NCBI RefSeq assembly: GCF_012843875.1
Contig: NZ_JABAFY010000027.1
Span: 1 to 34,781 of the forward strand
Reading direction: 5' to 3'
DNA: 34,781 nt
DNA from: Desulfovibrio piger
GTDB taxonomy: Bacteria > Desulfobacterota > Desulfovibrionia > Desulfovibrionales > Desulfovibrionaceae
Every line of letters begins with the position of its first letter. Position 1 is the first letter of the stretch. The notes under the pieces are model-generated. The model made no database searches. It was not told the DNA's origin and saw nothing but the letters and a program-made list of their open reading frames with translations. Both the position numbers and the translations under genes were made by a program. Positions 15,635 through 23,990 of the stretch are shown here, piece after piece.

Positions 15635-16336
15635 TCAAGCGCGATCCGCAGGAGATTCCAGGGCCGCCAGCAGGGCCTGCGGCCTTCTGATGACGATGCC
15701 CCGGCCGCGGATGTCGATGAGGCCCTCGTCCTGCAGCTGGTGCAGGGTCTCGCTGACCGTGGGCTGCGTGGAACAGACCATGGCCGCCATCTGGCCCTGG
15801 GAAAGGCTTACCGGCAGGGCCAGCGGCTGTTCCCAGGCGGCCGGGTCGCGCAGGCTCTCGTGCGCCAGCGAGAGCAGCAGACGGCCGACCCTGTGGTGGA
15901 CATCGCAGGTCTGGGCGCTGAGGCTGTCGCCCAGATAGCGCAGACGGCTGCCCATGACGGTGATGACCCGCCGTGCCAGGGCGTAATTGCGGGACAGCAG
16001 ATCGTCGAACGCCTGCCTGTCCAGCCGGAAGATGACGGAAGCGGCCAGGGCCTGGGCATTGACCTTACGGGGCAGGTCCTGCAGGACCTCCGACAGGCCG
16101 AAGATCTCACCCGCGGTGCGCAGGAAAAAAGTGGATTCCTTTCCGGCCTCGGTCACGCAAAAGATGCGCAGCAGCCCGGACGCCACATAAAAACAGGCCC
16201 CGCCCGCGTCGCCTTCAAAAAAAACGATGTCGTTCTTTTTCAGTTCGATGCGCTGGGCACTGCGCAGAAAGTGTTCCTTGCACTCTTCTATGCCGTCGAA
16301 GAAATCCCCTTTTTCCAGATGCCAGAAACTGCGCAT
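15635..16336 (-). CDS. Crp/Fnr-family transcriptional regulator
   Basis: This 233-residue regulator has an N-terminal cyclic-nucleotide-binding-type barrel (residues about 20-120: LKKNDIVFFEGDAGGACFYVASGLLRIF, ESTFFLRTAGEIFGLSEVL). A long dimerisation helix and a C-terminal winged HTH follow (LSQGQMAAMVCSTQPTVSETLHQLQDEGLI). The barrel lacks an obvious cysteine cluster for Fe-S binding and the full cAMP pocket, so the effector is unknown. The recognition helix TQPTVSETL lacks the SRETV-type Arg/Glu of classical Crp/Fnr, suggesting a different DNA site. ATG 16336 follows GGGAGG at short spacing. It lies 135 bases downstream of the AprB-like gene on the same strand and probably controls the AprA/AprB/DASS genes, which is inference. 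Confidence 0.88.
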   Translation of the reverse strand: MRSFWHLEKGDFFDGIEECKEHFLRSAQRIELKKNDIVFFEGDAGGACFYVASGLLRIFCVTEAGKESTFFLRTAGEIFGLSEVLQDLPRKVNAQALAASVIFRLDRQAFDDLLSRNYALARRVITVMGSRLRYLGDSLSAQTCDVHHRVGRLLLSLAHESLRDPAAWEQPLALPVSLSQGQMAAMVCSTQPTVSETLHQLQDEGLIDIRGRGIVIRRPQALLAALESPADRA

Positions 16337-16398
16337 GCCGCCTCCCGTGCACCAGGCCCGTGAAGAGGCGTTCCCTGTCTGCCGTACAGACGCCGGAA

Positions 16399-16433
16399 CC
16401 GGTGCGCCGCAACCAGACATTGCGGCGCACCGG
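16399..16433. repeat. Perfect 14-bp inverted repeat between ferredoxin and regulator genes
   Basis: CCGGTGCGCCGCAA (16399-16412) and TTGCGGCGCACCGG (16420-16433) are perfect complements around a 7-base loop. No T-run follows on either strand, so it is not a classical terminator. It could be an RNA-processing or stabilising hairpin within the operon, a REP-like element, or an operator. Confidence 0.6.
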
Positions 16434-16471
16434 CAGCGCGTTCCCGGACCCGGCCTTAGCCGTGTCGTGTT

Positions 16472-16798
16472 CTAGTGACGTATCCGGTTGACATACTTAT
16501 ATGTATATTCATTTCCGTCAATATCACGGCATTTCCAGGTGATGCAGTCCTTGCCCATGATGGGGCGCAGGCTGGCCTTGTAGTAGCCCAGCTGGTAAGG
16601 CATGCGCGTCTGCAGGGCACCGGTGGGACAGACCTTGATGCAGGACATGCAGTCCCAGCATTCGCCGGTGGCCCGGCAGCGGGCCTTGCCCGTCTCGAGG
16701 TCCAGCATCATGAGGTCGCCGGGGCAGACCATCTCGCAGGCGGTCTCGGGCTTGCCGCCGCAGCCGTTGCACTTGTTCAGATCTATTCTCGGGGGCAT
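16472..16798 (-). CDS. AprB-like 2[4Fe-4S] ferredoxin subunit
   Basis: This 108-residue ferredoxin resembles the beta subunit of APS reductase. Eight cysteines form two cluster motifs: C10-x2-C13-x7-C21-x3-C25 and C47-x2-C50-x2-C53-x3-C57. Trp48, next to C47, matches the tryptophan thought to relay electrons to FAD in canonical AprB (ECWDCMSCIKVCP). It is shorter than respiratory AprB (about 150-165 residues): the long C-terminal tail that wraps around AprA is missing. AAGGAG precedes ATG 16798, and the gap to the AprA-like gene is 14 bases. Gene order is A then B, unlike the usual aprBA. It very likely passes electrons to the flavoprotein. The electron donor is unknown because no Qmo-type genes are nearby. 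Confidence 0.87.
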   Translation of the reverse strand: MPPRIDLNKCNGCGGKPETACEMVCPGDLMMLDLETGKARCRATGECWDCMSCIKVCPTGALQTRMPYQLGYYKASLRPIMGKDCITWKCRDIDGNEYTYKYVNRIRH

Positions 16799-16812
16799 GG
16801 TTGGCTCCTTGC

Positions 16813-18585
16813 TTACGCGGTATAACGGTCACCGGGGATCAGCTGCTCGTACGGACGGGTGAAGGTCTCCACCTTGCCCGTGGCGGGATCGCGCCGGGAT
16901 TCGATGAAACAGTCGAAATTGGCATCGTCGCGTTCCGGATAGTCGGAACGGGTCTGCCAGCCGGCCCAGCGGGTCTCCTTGCGGGCCTTGAGGTGATGGA
17001 CCACAGCCTCGGCCACATCGACCCTGTCCATGGTCTCGTGGGCCTGCATGAGCTCGTGCAGGTCGCGGGCACGCAGGTAGCCGAACTGGGACTGCAGCAT
17101 GGCGATGTGCTTCAGGGCGTAGTCCAGACGCTCCTCGTTGGTGCGGTAGAACTGCGACACGCCGCCGGCGTATTCGTCCATCAGGCGCTGCAGGCGTTCC
17201 TTCATCTCCACGGGGCGCACGCCGTCTTCGTCCCGGGCCAGCAGGGGCGCGTAGACGCGGGCCTTTTCCTGCTCCACGGCCGCCATGTCCAGGGGCGGCA
17301 GCTCCAGATCCTTCATGTAGGCGATGGCCCCGCGGGCCGCCAGCTTGCCTTCGGCACAGCAGCCGCCCACGAACTTGTTGGGGTTGCCGCCTGCGGTCTC
17401 GCCCGCGGCGAACAGGCCGGGGATGGTGGTCATGCGCTGCATGTCCACCCAGAAACCGCCGCCGGTATGGCCGCCCAGGATGTAGGGGTCGGAACCGTAG
17501 ATCTCGATGGGCTCGCGGGTGACGTCCTGGCCGCGGCTGGCCAGGAAGAGCACGAAGGAAGGCCGCTCGTTGAGGTAGTCCTCCATCATGGCCTTGGCCG
17601 TTTCGGGGGTCAGGTGGGTGGTGTCGCAATAGCAGGGGCCGCGACCGGCCAGCCATTCTTCCATGGGCGCATTGGCGCGGATGTAGCGCGGCGCGGCGTC
17701 CCCGCCCAGATGTTCGTAGCGGCTCATGACGCGCTCACCGTGCGCGTTGATGATGGGCGCGCCGTAGCCCACGGAGATGGTGTCCACCGGACCGCAGAAG
17801 TCCTTGGTGCGCGTGGCCACCCAGCGCTGTTCCAGGCTGGTGAGCTCGGCGCCCTGACGGAAGCCGATGGCGTAGCCCGTGCCCACGCAGTAGGGGCACA
17901 TCCAGATCTGCGCGCCGCTGTCGGTGCTGTCGGCGGTATAGGACTTGTACAGGGTACCGGCCCCGCCGGTGCTGACCACCGTGGCCTTGGCGCGGAAGAT
18001 GTAGAACTTGCCGTCACGCACGCCGAAGCCCATGGCGCCGGTGCAGCGGCCTTCGTGCATGATGAGGGCCGTGGCCGTCACGCGGTTGTAGACGTCCGCG
18101 CCGCTCTCCAGGGCTTTCTCGGCCATGATGGGCTTGAGCTGCTCGCCGTGGATGGAGATGTCCCACTTGCCGCGGTAGCGGATGCGGCCCTGCTCGTCGC
18201 GCAGGATGGGCAGGCCCCAGCGTTCCAGATCGTCCACGGACTCGTTGAGCTCGCGGGCATTGGAAAGGGCCAGATCCTCACGCAGGGGGCCGCCGCCCAC
18301 CTGGGCACGGCTCCAGCGCACCAGGTCTTCGGGGGTCTTGCCTTCGGGGATGTAGGTATTGATGGCGTCCATACCGGCGGAACAGGCACCGGAGCGCATG
18401 ATCTCGGCCTTTTCCATGATGGTGACGCGGACGTTGGGGTCCACCAGGGCGGCTTCCGTGGCCACGAAGCAGCCGGCATTGCCGCCGCCGATGATGAGCA
18501 GGTCGGTCTCGACGACGACGGTCTCGATATCGTCCAGGTTTTCAGGGGTGAACTGGCGCATGTGCGCCGCAGGGATGTTGGCCAT
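16813..18585 (-). CDS. AprA-like FAD-dependent reductase (APS reductase alpha family)
   Basis: This 590-residue flavoprotein of the fumarate reductase/APS reductase superfamily is closest in pattern to AprA. The FAD motif LLIIGGGNAGCF lies at 29-40. The segment RWVATRTKDFCGPVD (254-268) parallels the AprA segment carrying a substrate-binding Arg. GGHTGGGFW (371-379) holds a candidate active-site His373, GLFAAGETAGG is at 390-400, and the C-terminal YAGGVSQFYRTN and RARDLHELMQ are AprA-like. It is shorter than dissimilatory AprA (about 660). It is followed by its AprB-like partner and preceded 63 bases upstream by a DASS anion carrier. Candidate roles are an alternative or assimilatory-type APS reductase, or a reductase for another imported anion. 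No sat, qmo or dsr gene is in the window, so respiratory sulfate reduction is not shown. AGGAGA precedes ATG 18585. Confidence 0.85.
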   Translation of the reverse strand: MANIPAAHMRQFTPENLDDIETVVVETDLLIIGGGNAGCFVATEAALVDPNVRVTIMEKAEIMRSGACSAGMDAINTYIPEGKTPEDLVRWSRAQVGGGPLREDLALSNARELNESVDDLERWGLPILRDEQGRIRYRGKWDISIHGEQLKPIMAEKALESGADVYNRVTATALIMHEGRCTGAMGFGVRDGKFYIFRAKATVVSTGGAGTLYKSYTADSTDSGAQIWMCPYCVGTGYAIGFRQGAELTSLEQRWVATRTKDFCGPVDTISVGYGAPIINAHGERVMSRYEHLGGDAAPRYIRANAPMEEWLAGRGPCYCDTTHLTPETAKAMMEDYLNERPSFVLFLASRGQDVTREPIEIYGSDPYILGGHTGGGFWVDMQRMTTIPGLFAAGETAGGNPNKFVGGCCAEGKLAARGAIAYMKDLELPPLDMAAVEQEKARVYAPLLARDEDGVRPVEMKERLQRLMDEYAGGVSQFYRTNEERLDYALKHIAMLQSQFGYLRARDLHELMQAHETMDRVDVAEAVVHHLKARKETRWAGWQTRSDYPERDDANFDCFIESRRDPATGKVETFTRPYEQLIPGDRYTA

Positions 18586-18648
18586 GATGTTCTCCTGTAA
18601 AAAGCTGTTGGAGCCGGGGCCATACCGCCCCGGCAGGTCGGCAAAGGG

Positions 18649-20196
18649 CTAGAAGGGCCAGGGGGCGCTGGCGTCCCAGACGGGCATGCCCCACAGGGCG
18701 TACCAGGGAGCCATGACCAGCAGGCCATAGGCGATGGCGATACAGACGGAGACCCAGCCGGCACGGGCGTAGTCCGTGGAAGAGAAGGTATCCGTGCCGT
18801 GTGCGATGACGGCCGCGGTGATCTGGGTGGGCAGGATGTAGGCGAAGGTATCCGTGTCACAGACCAGCATGGTGAAGGCCACGGGATGCAGGCCCAGCTT
18901 GGGCGCCATGGCAAAGACCACCGGCGCCAGCATGGCCACGGCCGCCACGTTGGAAAGCATGCCCAGGCGGATGATGTGCGTGCCCACCATCATGGTCAGG
19001 ATGGCCTGCCACCAGCTCATGCCCACCACCCAGGCGTGGATGTGGTCGGCCAGCCACTGGGCCAGACCGGACTGGGTCATGGCCGTGGTCATGGTCATGG
19101 CGCCGCCCAGCAGCAGGAAGGTGCCCCAGATGGTCTTTTCCTGCACGGACTTCCAGGAACAGGGCATGAGGCCGGGCGCGAAGAGCACCAGCATGCCCAG
19201 CAGGCCGATGACGCCCAGAGGCTGGTGGTGCAGCTCGGCGATGAAGCTGCCCTTGCCGGTCATGAACATGATGCCCGCCAGGGCAAAGATGCCCAGCAGC
19301 ACCTTTTCGGGCATGGTCATGGGACCGAGGTCGTCGTATTTCTTCTGCAGGGCCTCCACTCCGCCGGCGATATGCACCTTGCGCGTGCCGAAGTGCCAGC
19401 GGATCCAGGCCTGCGTCAGGGCGAACATGCCCAGGTAGGGGGCCTGCAGCAGCATCCAGTTGAGGTAGTTGAGGTTGCTGAAGCCCGCCTTGTCGAAGAT
19501 ACCCACCATGATCATGTTGGGCAGGTGGGCGGTCATGATGAACATACCGCAGATCATGGAGCCGTAGACCAGGGACTGGATGACGATGGCCTTCTTGGCG
19601 GCGCGTTCTTCCGGCGTATCACCGAGCAGGCGGCAGATGCCCTGCACCACGGGCAGCAGGGTGGCGGCGCGGGCGTTGGCCGCGGGCACCAGGAAGCCCA
19701 GCACGATGTTCACGAAGAACATGCCCCAGATGACGCGGCCCACACTGGAGGCCTTGAGCCGGGCAAGGATGCCCAGGGCGATGCGCTTGTCCAGGCCCAC
19801 CAGCTGCATGACGGCCCCCACCAGGAAGGCGAACAGGCACAGCCAGATGACGTGGTTGGTGAACCCGGCGAAGATGATGGACATGGGCGGTTTGCCGCCC
19901 TGCCAGGGGATGGCCTGGGTGATGAGCAGCAGCGTGGGGATGGAGATACCGGTGATGCCCGTGGGCATGGCCTCGCTGACCCACATGACGCTGGCCCAGA
20001 GCACGATGCCCAGCACGGCCATGCCGTTGTGGGTCAGGCCCGGGAAGGGCGGCAGCACGGTCCAGAAAAGGAAAAAGAGCGCCCAGGCGATGACGAAGCC
20101 CGTGTAGACACGCACGGGGCTGCGTCCGTTGCGGCGCAGGTTCCCGGCCAGGTACTGCAAAAACGAACCGGAACCGGCAGAGGTTTGCTCAGGCAT
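18649..20196 (-). CDS. DASS/SLC13-family anion:sodium symporter
   Basis: This 515-residue carrier has a dozen or so hydrophobic segments and belongs to the divalent anion:Na+ symporter family, which imports dicarboxylates or sulfate. Family landmarks are EAMPTGITGISIPTLLLI, the first substrate/Na-site hairpin region PAANARAATLLPVV, TAHLPNMIMVGIF, and the second repeat's RLGMLSNVAAVAML followed by DTDTFAYILPTQITAAV. The SNT-type motifs are diverged (ANARAAT and SNVAAV), so substrate prediction is unsafe. GGAG precedes ATG 20196 at 8 bases. It is the first gene of a same-strand set with AprA-like, AprB-like and Crp/Fnr genes, suggesting that it imports the anion reduced by that flavoprotein, or exchanges it for the product. 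Confidence 0.9.
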   Translation of the reverse strand: MPEQTSAGSGSFLQYLAGNLRRNGRSPVRVYTGFVIAWALFFLFWTVLPPFPGLTHNGMAVLGIVLWASVMWVSEAMPTGITGISIPTLLLITQAIPWQGGKPPMSIIFAGFTNHVIWLCLFAFLVGAVMQLVGLDKRIALGILARLKASSVGRVIWGMFFVNIVLGFLVPAANARAATLLPVVQGICRLLGDTPEERAAKKAIVIQSLVYGSMICGMFIMTAHLPNMIMVGIFDKAGFSNLNYLNWMLLQAPYLGMFALTQAWIRWHFGTRKVHIAGGVEALQKKYDDLGPMTMPEKVLLGIFALAGIMFMTGKGSFIAELHHQPLGVIGLLGMLVLFAPGLMPCSWKSVQEKTIWGTFLLLGGAMTMTTAMTQSGLAQWLADHIHAWVVGMSWWQAILTMMVGTHIIRLGMLSNVAAVAMLAPVVFAMAPKLGLHPVAFTMLVCDTDTFAYILPTQITAAVIAHGTDTFSSTDYARAGWVSVCIAIAYGLLVMAPWYALWGMPVWDASAPWPF

Positions 20197-20264
20197 GGCA
20201 GACTCCTTTTTTCATGACAAAACGGAACATCTGCCTGCAACCTATCTGGGAAAAAATTCTCAAT

Positions 20265-20282
20265 CTATCAGCCCGCCGATAG
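20265..20282. promoter_or_regulatory. Dyad upstream of the DASS carrier
   Basis: CTATC (20265-20269) and GATAG (20278-20282) form an inverted repeat with an 8-base spacer, 69 bases upstream of the carrier start. A further CTATC lies at 20242-20246. The geometry is compatible with a dimeric Crp/Fnr-type regulator whose half-site differs from TGTGA/TTGAT, as its recognition helix also suggests. This is speculative. Confidence 0.25.
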
Positions 20283-20309
20283 TTCGTGAAAAAAAGACCA
20301 GGGCTTACC

Positions 20310-20348
20310 CAAAATGAGAGACCACCCAAGATGCGGGTGGTCTCTCAT
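20310..20348 (-). terminator. Hairpin terminator of mcrBC
   Basis: ATGAGAGACCACCC (20314-20327) and GGGTGGTCTCTCAT (20335-20348) are perfect 14-base complements around a 7-base loop. On the minus strand TTTT (20313-20310) follows. It sits between the mcrC stop and the DASS start, separating the two minus-strand units. The short U-run lowers certainty. Confidence 0.6.
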
Positions 20349-20482
20349 CTAACCGAAAGGCATTGGCCTCAACAGCCTGACAGAAAAAATTTTTCAATTT
20401 AAGCGGAATCAAAACGGACTACGGGCGGCTTGATGCAGGTAGGATAAGCTGTGCCCGTACAATCTCCGCTTTTCAGCAGAGG

Positions 20483-21769
20483 CTAAGCAGTATGTAACCA
20501 AGGGCACCAATCGCCCGCTGTGTTATGACACGACAAGCTATCTGTGGACAGGTCGAAGCTGGCCACTAGCAAACGCAGGGCCGGCGCATTGGGCAATGAC
20601 AGTGGCGGACGGAAAAGGAAGGGCGGCTGATGCGGGAAATGCGCATGCCAAGGGTAGACAAGCACGACATCTCCCCGCCCGCCCAACCACTGCCAGCCGT
20701 AGGCATAGAGCTGGTGCACATCCTGGACACTGATGCCGTCCTCCCCGCTACCCTGTCCGAGACGCTTCCACTTGGTGTCCAGTACCCAGGCCTCCTGTCC
20801 GTAGCGGATGACCATGTCAGGCCGAAGGATAAAGGCCGCGCGACCTTCCTGCGAGCAAAGGGCCCTTCCCGATGCCTGTATCTCCATGCGGGCCCCGGGC
20901 ATGAGCCGATTCCGTAAAGCCTGAGCCACATAGCGTTCAAAAAGCTCATGCATGGAAAACAAAAGGCTGATGCCGCGCTGATGGTCGGCAATGCCCCTGG
21001 GCATGTATTTACCCAGCACCAGCTCGCACCACGGCCGTACAGCTGCATAATCGGCCATGAGCCTGTCCTGTTGCCAGCGGGCGAAGTCTGCCCGGATATT
21101 CTGGCTGGGAGGCACGGCAGACAGCAGAGGACGCAGAGACGCGGCCAGACGCCAGTTTTCCGGTGCCCGTACATTGGCCACTACCACGTCCAACGCGCTA
21201 CGCAGAAGGCGGTTTTCGGGCCTGTCCGCGCTGAACACGTCATACCGGATGTGAAACAGATGCCGCCGGTGCGGCAACTGCCCGATCTGGCGTCGCACGT
21301 CCAGCTGGCCACGCAGGTAAGGTTCTTCCTCTTCCACCCGCTGATAGTCGAAACGCAGTCCTCGCCGGACAAGGACATGCGCATGCCTCAAGAACTGTCT
21401 TGCCACCCACTCCGTCAGCGGCAGGGCCAACAGGCTGATGTCGGCCTCGCCCGTCTCGCGACAGGTCACATCCAGCACTTTGGACAGCATACGCACCAGA
21501 TGCGCACGGCAGGCCGCCGCGTCATCCACCTCAGAGTACGTCTTGGGCAGTATCTCCAACTCCAGCCCGCAGGGCGTGCGCAGGACACCCACGAAACTTT
21601 TCCACTGCAAGGTCTGCCTTGTCCGCAGGGTGGCCACATCCTTTTCCTGCTCGCCAAAACGGCAGAGCCAGTCAAAGGCCGAGGGCGTGACCTGGGCCCT
21701 GTCCAGCGTAGGGACGGGGACAGGAGCAGTGGTCAAACAGCCGTATTCACGGATGGTGATGAAGGTCAT
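20483..21769 (-). CDS. mcrC: McrC-type nuclease subunit of a type IV restriction system
   Basis: This 428-residue protein is the endonuclease partner of McrB. The N-terminal beta-rich region (TIREYGCL, then FGEQEKDVATLRTRQTLQWKSFVGVL) is the part that contacts and stimulates the McrB ring in the characterised family. The C-terminal PD-(D/E)xK nuclease shows Asp in FILRPDMVIRY (about 313) and the DxK pair in WVLDTKWK (about 331-333), followed by DVHQLYAYG. ATG 21769 overlaps the mcrB stop (ATGA), the standard coupling, and the protein proper begins MTFITIREYG, so a longer upstream ATG is rejected. It is expected to cleave DNA carrying modified cytosines or other marks recognised by McrB, as an anti-phage defence. 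Confidence 0.92.
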   Translation of the reverse strand: MTFITIREYGCLTTAPVPVPTLDRAQVTPSAFDWLCRFGEQEKDVATLRTRQTLQWKSFVGVLRTPCGLELEILPKTYSEVDDAAACRAHLVRMLSKVLDVTCRETGEADISLLALPLTEWVARQFLRHAHVLVRRGLRFDYQRVEEEEPYLRGQLDVRRQIGQLPHRRHLFHIRYDVFSADRPENRLLRSALDVVVANVRAPENWRLAASLRPLLSAVPPSQNIRADFARWQQDRLMADYAAVRPWCELVLGKYMPRGIADHQRGISLLFSMHELFERYVAQALRNRLMPGARMEIQASGRALCSQEGRAAFILRPDMVIRYGQEAWVLDTKWKRLGQGSGEDGISVQDVHQLYAYGWQWLGGRGDVVLVYPWHAHFPHQPPFLFRPPLSLPNAPALRLLVASFDLSTDSLSCHNTAGDWCPWLHTA

Positions 21770-23733
21770 GCCTGTTCTTTCAAAGATTGCCACGTTTTGA
21801 GGATAGTTGTTACAAAGTCATATGTCCGTGCATTATGTGCAAGATCAATACCTAGCTTCTTAGCAATAGGACGTAGTTCATGTTTCAATTTACGTTCCTC
21901 AGGAGGTATTACTCTACCATTTATAATTAATATATATCTGGGAGGGTCTGTATATTCTCTTATCCTATAAATATCATATGAATATTCTTTTTTGAATGAT
22001 TTTTCATGTTCGCTATCAAATTTAAAAAAATTATCTTCCTCATCAATTTTTTCCGACTTGTATCCCACATTAATGATCTGGACATAAGTATCCATATTTT
22101 CAAAGGCGTCCTCATTCCAGTGCCAGACCTGTCCTATGTCCGGCAACTGGACATTCTCTCCGAATAGCTCAAGCGGATCGCCCTCATCCTGCCGCAACAA
22201 ACGGTTTTCCAGCTCCTTGCGGTGGTCATTGAGGACCCACCGGATCTTTTCCCAGTCCTCGAAGAAGTATTCTTCCAGCAGGGGCAGGATATGGTTACGG
22301 AACACGATCGCCAGCGCCTCCGCCGTCACCACCGTTCCAAGCCCCATGAACCAAGCGTGACCAAGACGATGTTCCTTATCCAGCAGCACGGTGATACGGC
22401 GGTTTATGCGGTCCAGCAAGTCAGCCAAGGAAAACTCCGTCCCCTGCAGACGGCTGCCCTCCAGTAGTTCAGGGCGAGGCGGCATCTCCATAAAGGAGAA
22501 ACGCCGCCGCAGGGCCGCATCCAGCCCGGTAAGGGAGCGGTCCGCCGTGTTCATGGTACCGATGATGTAGACATTCTCCGGCACTGAAAAGAGGTCACGA
22601 GAATACGGCAGGCGCACGCTGATGCTGTCCCGCGTGTGCGGACTGTTGGGCAGGCAGGCCCGGTGCGACGCTTCCACCAGAGTGATGAGTTCGCCGAAGA
22701 TACGGGAGATGTTGCCCCGGTTGATTTCATCAATGATGAGCACATAGGGCGTCGTCTTGCCGGTCTTCGCGGCCTCGTGCGCTTCCCGGCACAATTCCTT
22801 GAAGATGCCGTCCTCTACCTGATAGCTGATCCTGCCCTCGTCATCGGTGGAAGCCCGGATGCCTTCCACAAAATCCTCGTAACTGAAACTCTGGTGGAAG
22901 GTCACGAAACGGATATGGCCGTCAGCGACCAGCTCGTCAAAGCGCTGCCTCTTCTTTTCCCGAGTAGCGCCTACATCCCGCATACCCGCAGCGGCAAATA
23001 TTTCCAGTGCTTTTTCCACTGTGGCGTAGGTCTTGCCCGTACCGGGAGGGCCGTAGAGTATCTGGTTCAGGGGGATGGGATGCTCTGACGCTGTCGGCTG
23101 CGGCATGCCCGTAGTCTCTTCTCTGCTATCACCGGCTTTCGGGGATGTCATATTCCAGATCTCCTCGCTGTACTCGTGCAGATTTTTGCCGTTACGCCGG
23201 GCCATGAGGCGGCGATACAACTCCGCCGTACTCAATCTGACAGCATCATCACCCAAGGCTGCGATGAGCTTCGCACGCTTATAGACAGATAACACCTGCG
23301 GATCATTCCTGTCCTGATAGAGGAAGGCTATCTTCCAGGCTATCATGGGCCATAAGGCATCATGGGACACCGCATCCAAATCGCGATTCTGCATCGCTTC
23401 GATGATGCTGAGGATATTTTCTTTGACAGCCGCGAAAGCTTCTTCGGGAGAGCCTCCCAGACTTGGCCGCCAGGCATAGGTATCAGAATAGGCGTAATGG
23501 CTGGTATCTTCTTTAGGAACATCTTTATCGTTACGTTCATAAATACCAAACTTAATAGCACTTTTTCCGCGTATAGAGCCCAACATCCCTGCCATGCTTT
23601 CCAGACAGCGCTGGAAACAGGCAGGATCATTAAGGGAGTGGTACTGTTCCAGCGTCATGGCTCGCACTTTTTCCACAGGCCAGAGTTCAAGGAATTTTGT
23701 CCAGATGCCATCAAGGTGTACGATGTCGGCCAT
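21766..23733 (-). CDS. mcrB: McrB-type AAA+ GTPase of a type IV restriction system
   Basis: This 655-residue motor and recognition subunit has Walker A ILYGPPGTGKT at 225-235, Walker B YVLIIDEINRGNISRIFGEL at 330-349, and the McrB signature GTMNTADRS at 392-400 followed by the arginine-finger region ALRRRF. The N-terminal 200 residues (WTKFLELWPVEKVRAMTLEQY, SIRGKSAIKFGIYER, LWPMIAWKIAFLYQDR, SVYKRAKLIAAL) are not the E. coli DUF3578-type domain. I do not recognise a named fold for them, and they presumably read the DNA mark. The last 100 codons are noticeably AT-rich, suggesting mosaic or transferred origin. GAGGT precedes ATG 23733. It is coupled to mcrC by a 4-base overlap. About 260 bases upstream hold no further gene. 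Confidence 0.93.
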   Translation of the reverse strand: MADIVHLDGIWTKFLELWPVEKVRAMTLEQYHSLNDPACFQRCLESMAGMLGSIRGKSAIKFGIYERNDKDVPKEDTSHYAYSDTYAWRPSLGGSPEEAFAAVKENILSIIEAMQNRDLDAVSHDALWPMIAWKIAFLYQDRNDPQVLSVYKRAKLIAALGDDAVRLSTAELYRRLMARRNGKNLHEYSEEIWNMTSPKAGDSREETTGMPQPTASEHPIPLNQILYGPPGTGKTYATVEKALEIFAAAGMRDVGATREKKRQRFDELVADGHIRFVTFHQSFSYEDFVEGIRASTDDEGRISYQVEDGIFKELCREAHEAAKTGKTTPYVLIIDEINRGNISRIFGELITLVEASHRACLPNSPHTRDSISVRLPYSRDLFSVPENVYIIGTMNTADRSLTGLDAALRRRFSFMEMPPRPELLEGSRLQGTEFSLADLLDRINRRITVLLDKEHRLGHAWFMGLGTVVTAEALAIVFRNHILPLLEEYFFEDWEKIRWVLNDHRKELENRLLRQDEGDPLELFGENVQLPDIGQVWHWNEDAFENMDTYVQIINVGYKSEKIDEEDNFFKFDSEHEKSFKKEYSYDIYRIREYTDPPRYILIINGRVIPPEERKLKHELRPIAKKLGIDLAHNARTYDFVTTILKTWQSLKEQA

Positions 23734-23990
23734 AGATTACCTCATGGTCAGCGCTGCTGGTATCACAGAAAAAAGATGCTACCACTCAAGCACAAAAACT
23801 GCCTGCGAGCAACAGCACGACCAGTGTCAGTGTTCTCCGATATCGTACAGGCCACAATCCACCTGCCGAAACGGGATGTTAGCGTCCTTCGACAGTCTGT
23901 TGCCACGCACCGGCAACCAAGCCTCTGATGGCCGCTCCGTATCGGGCAACCCTTACCTCGCAGCAGTCCCGCAATACATCCTTTCCCAAA

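Noticed and set aside
16801-18600. 599-codon plus-strand frame opposite the AprA-like gene
   Set aside because: Composition is of an antisense shadow (His/Gly/Ala/Val-rich). The minus strand carries the real flavoprotein with ribosome site and motifs.
20314-20348. 14-bp palindrome considered as a CRISPR repeat or transposon end
   Set aside because: Only a single copy is present, with no spacer array, no cas gene and no transposase. A terminator for mcrBC is the simpler reading.
23734-23990. Small minus-strand frame (about 80 codons) upstream of mcrB
   Set aside because: It has no ribosome site, its composition is Arg/Cys-rich without motifs, and it overlaps the ribF terminator region.
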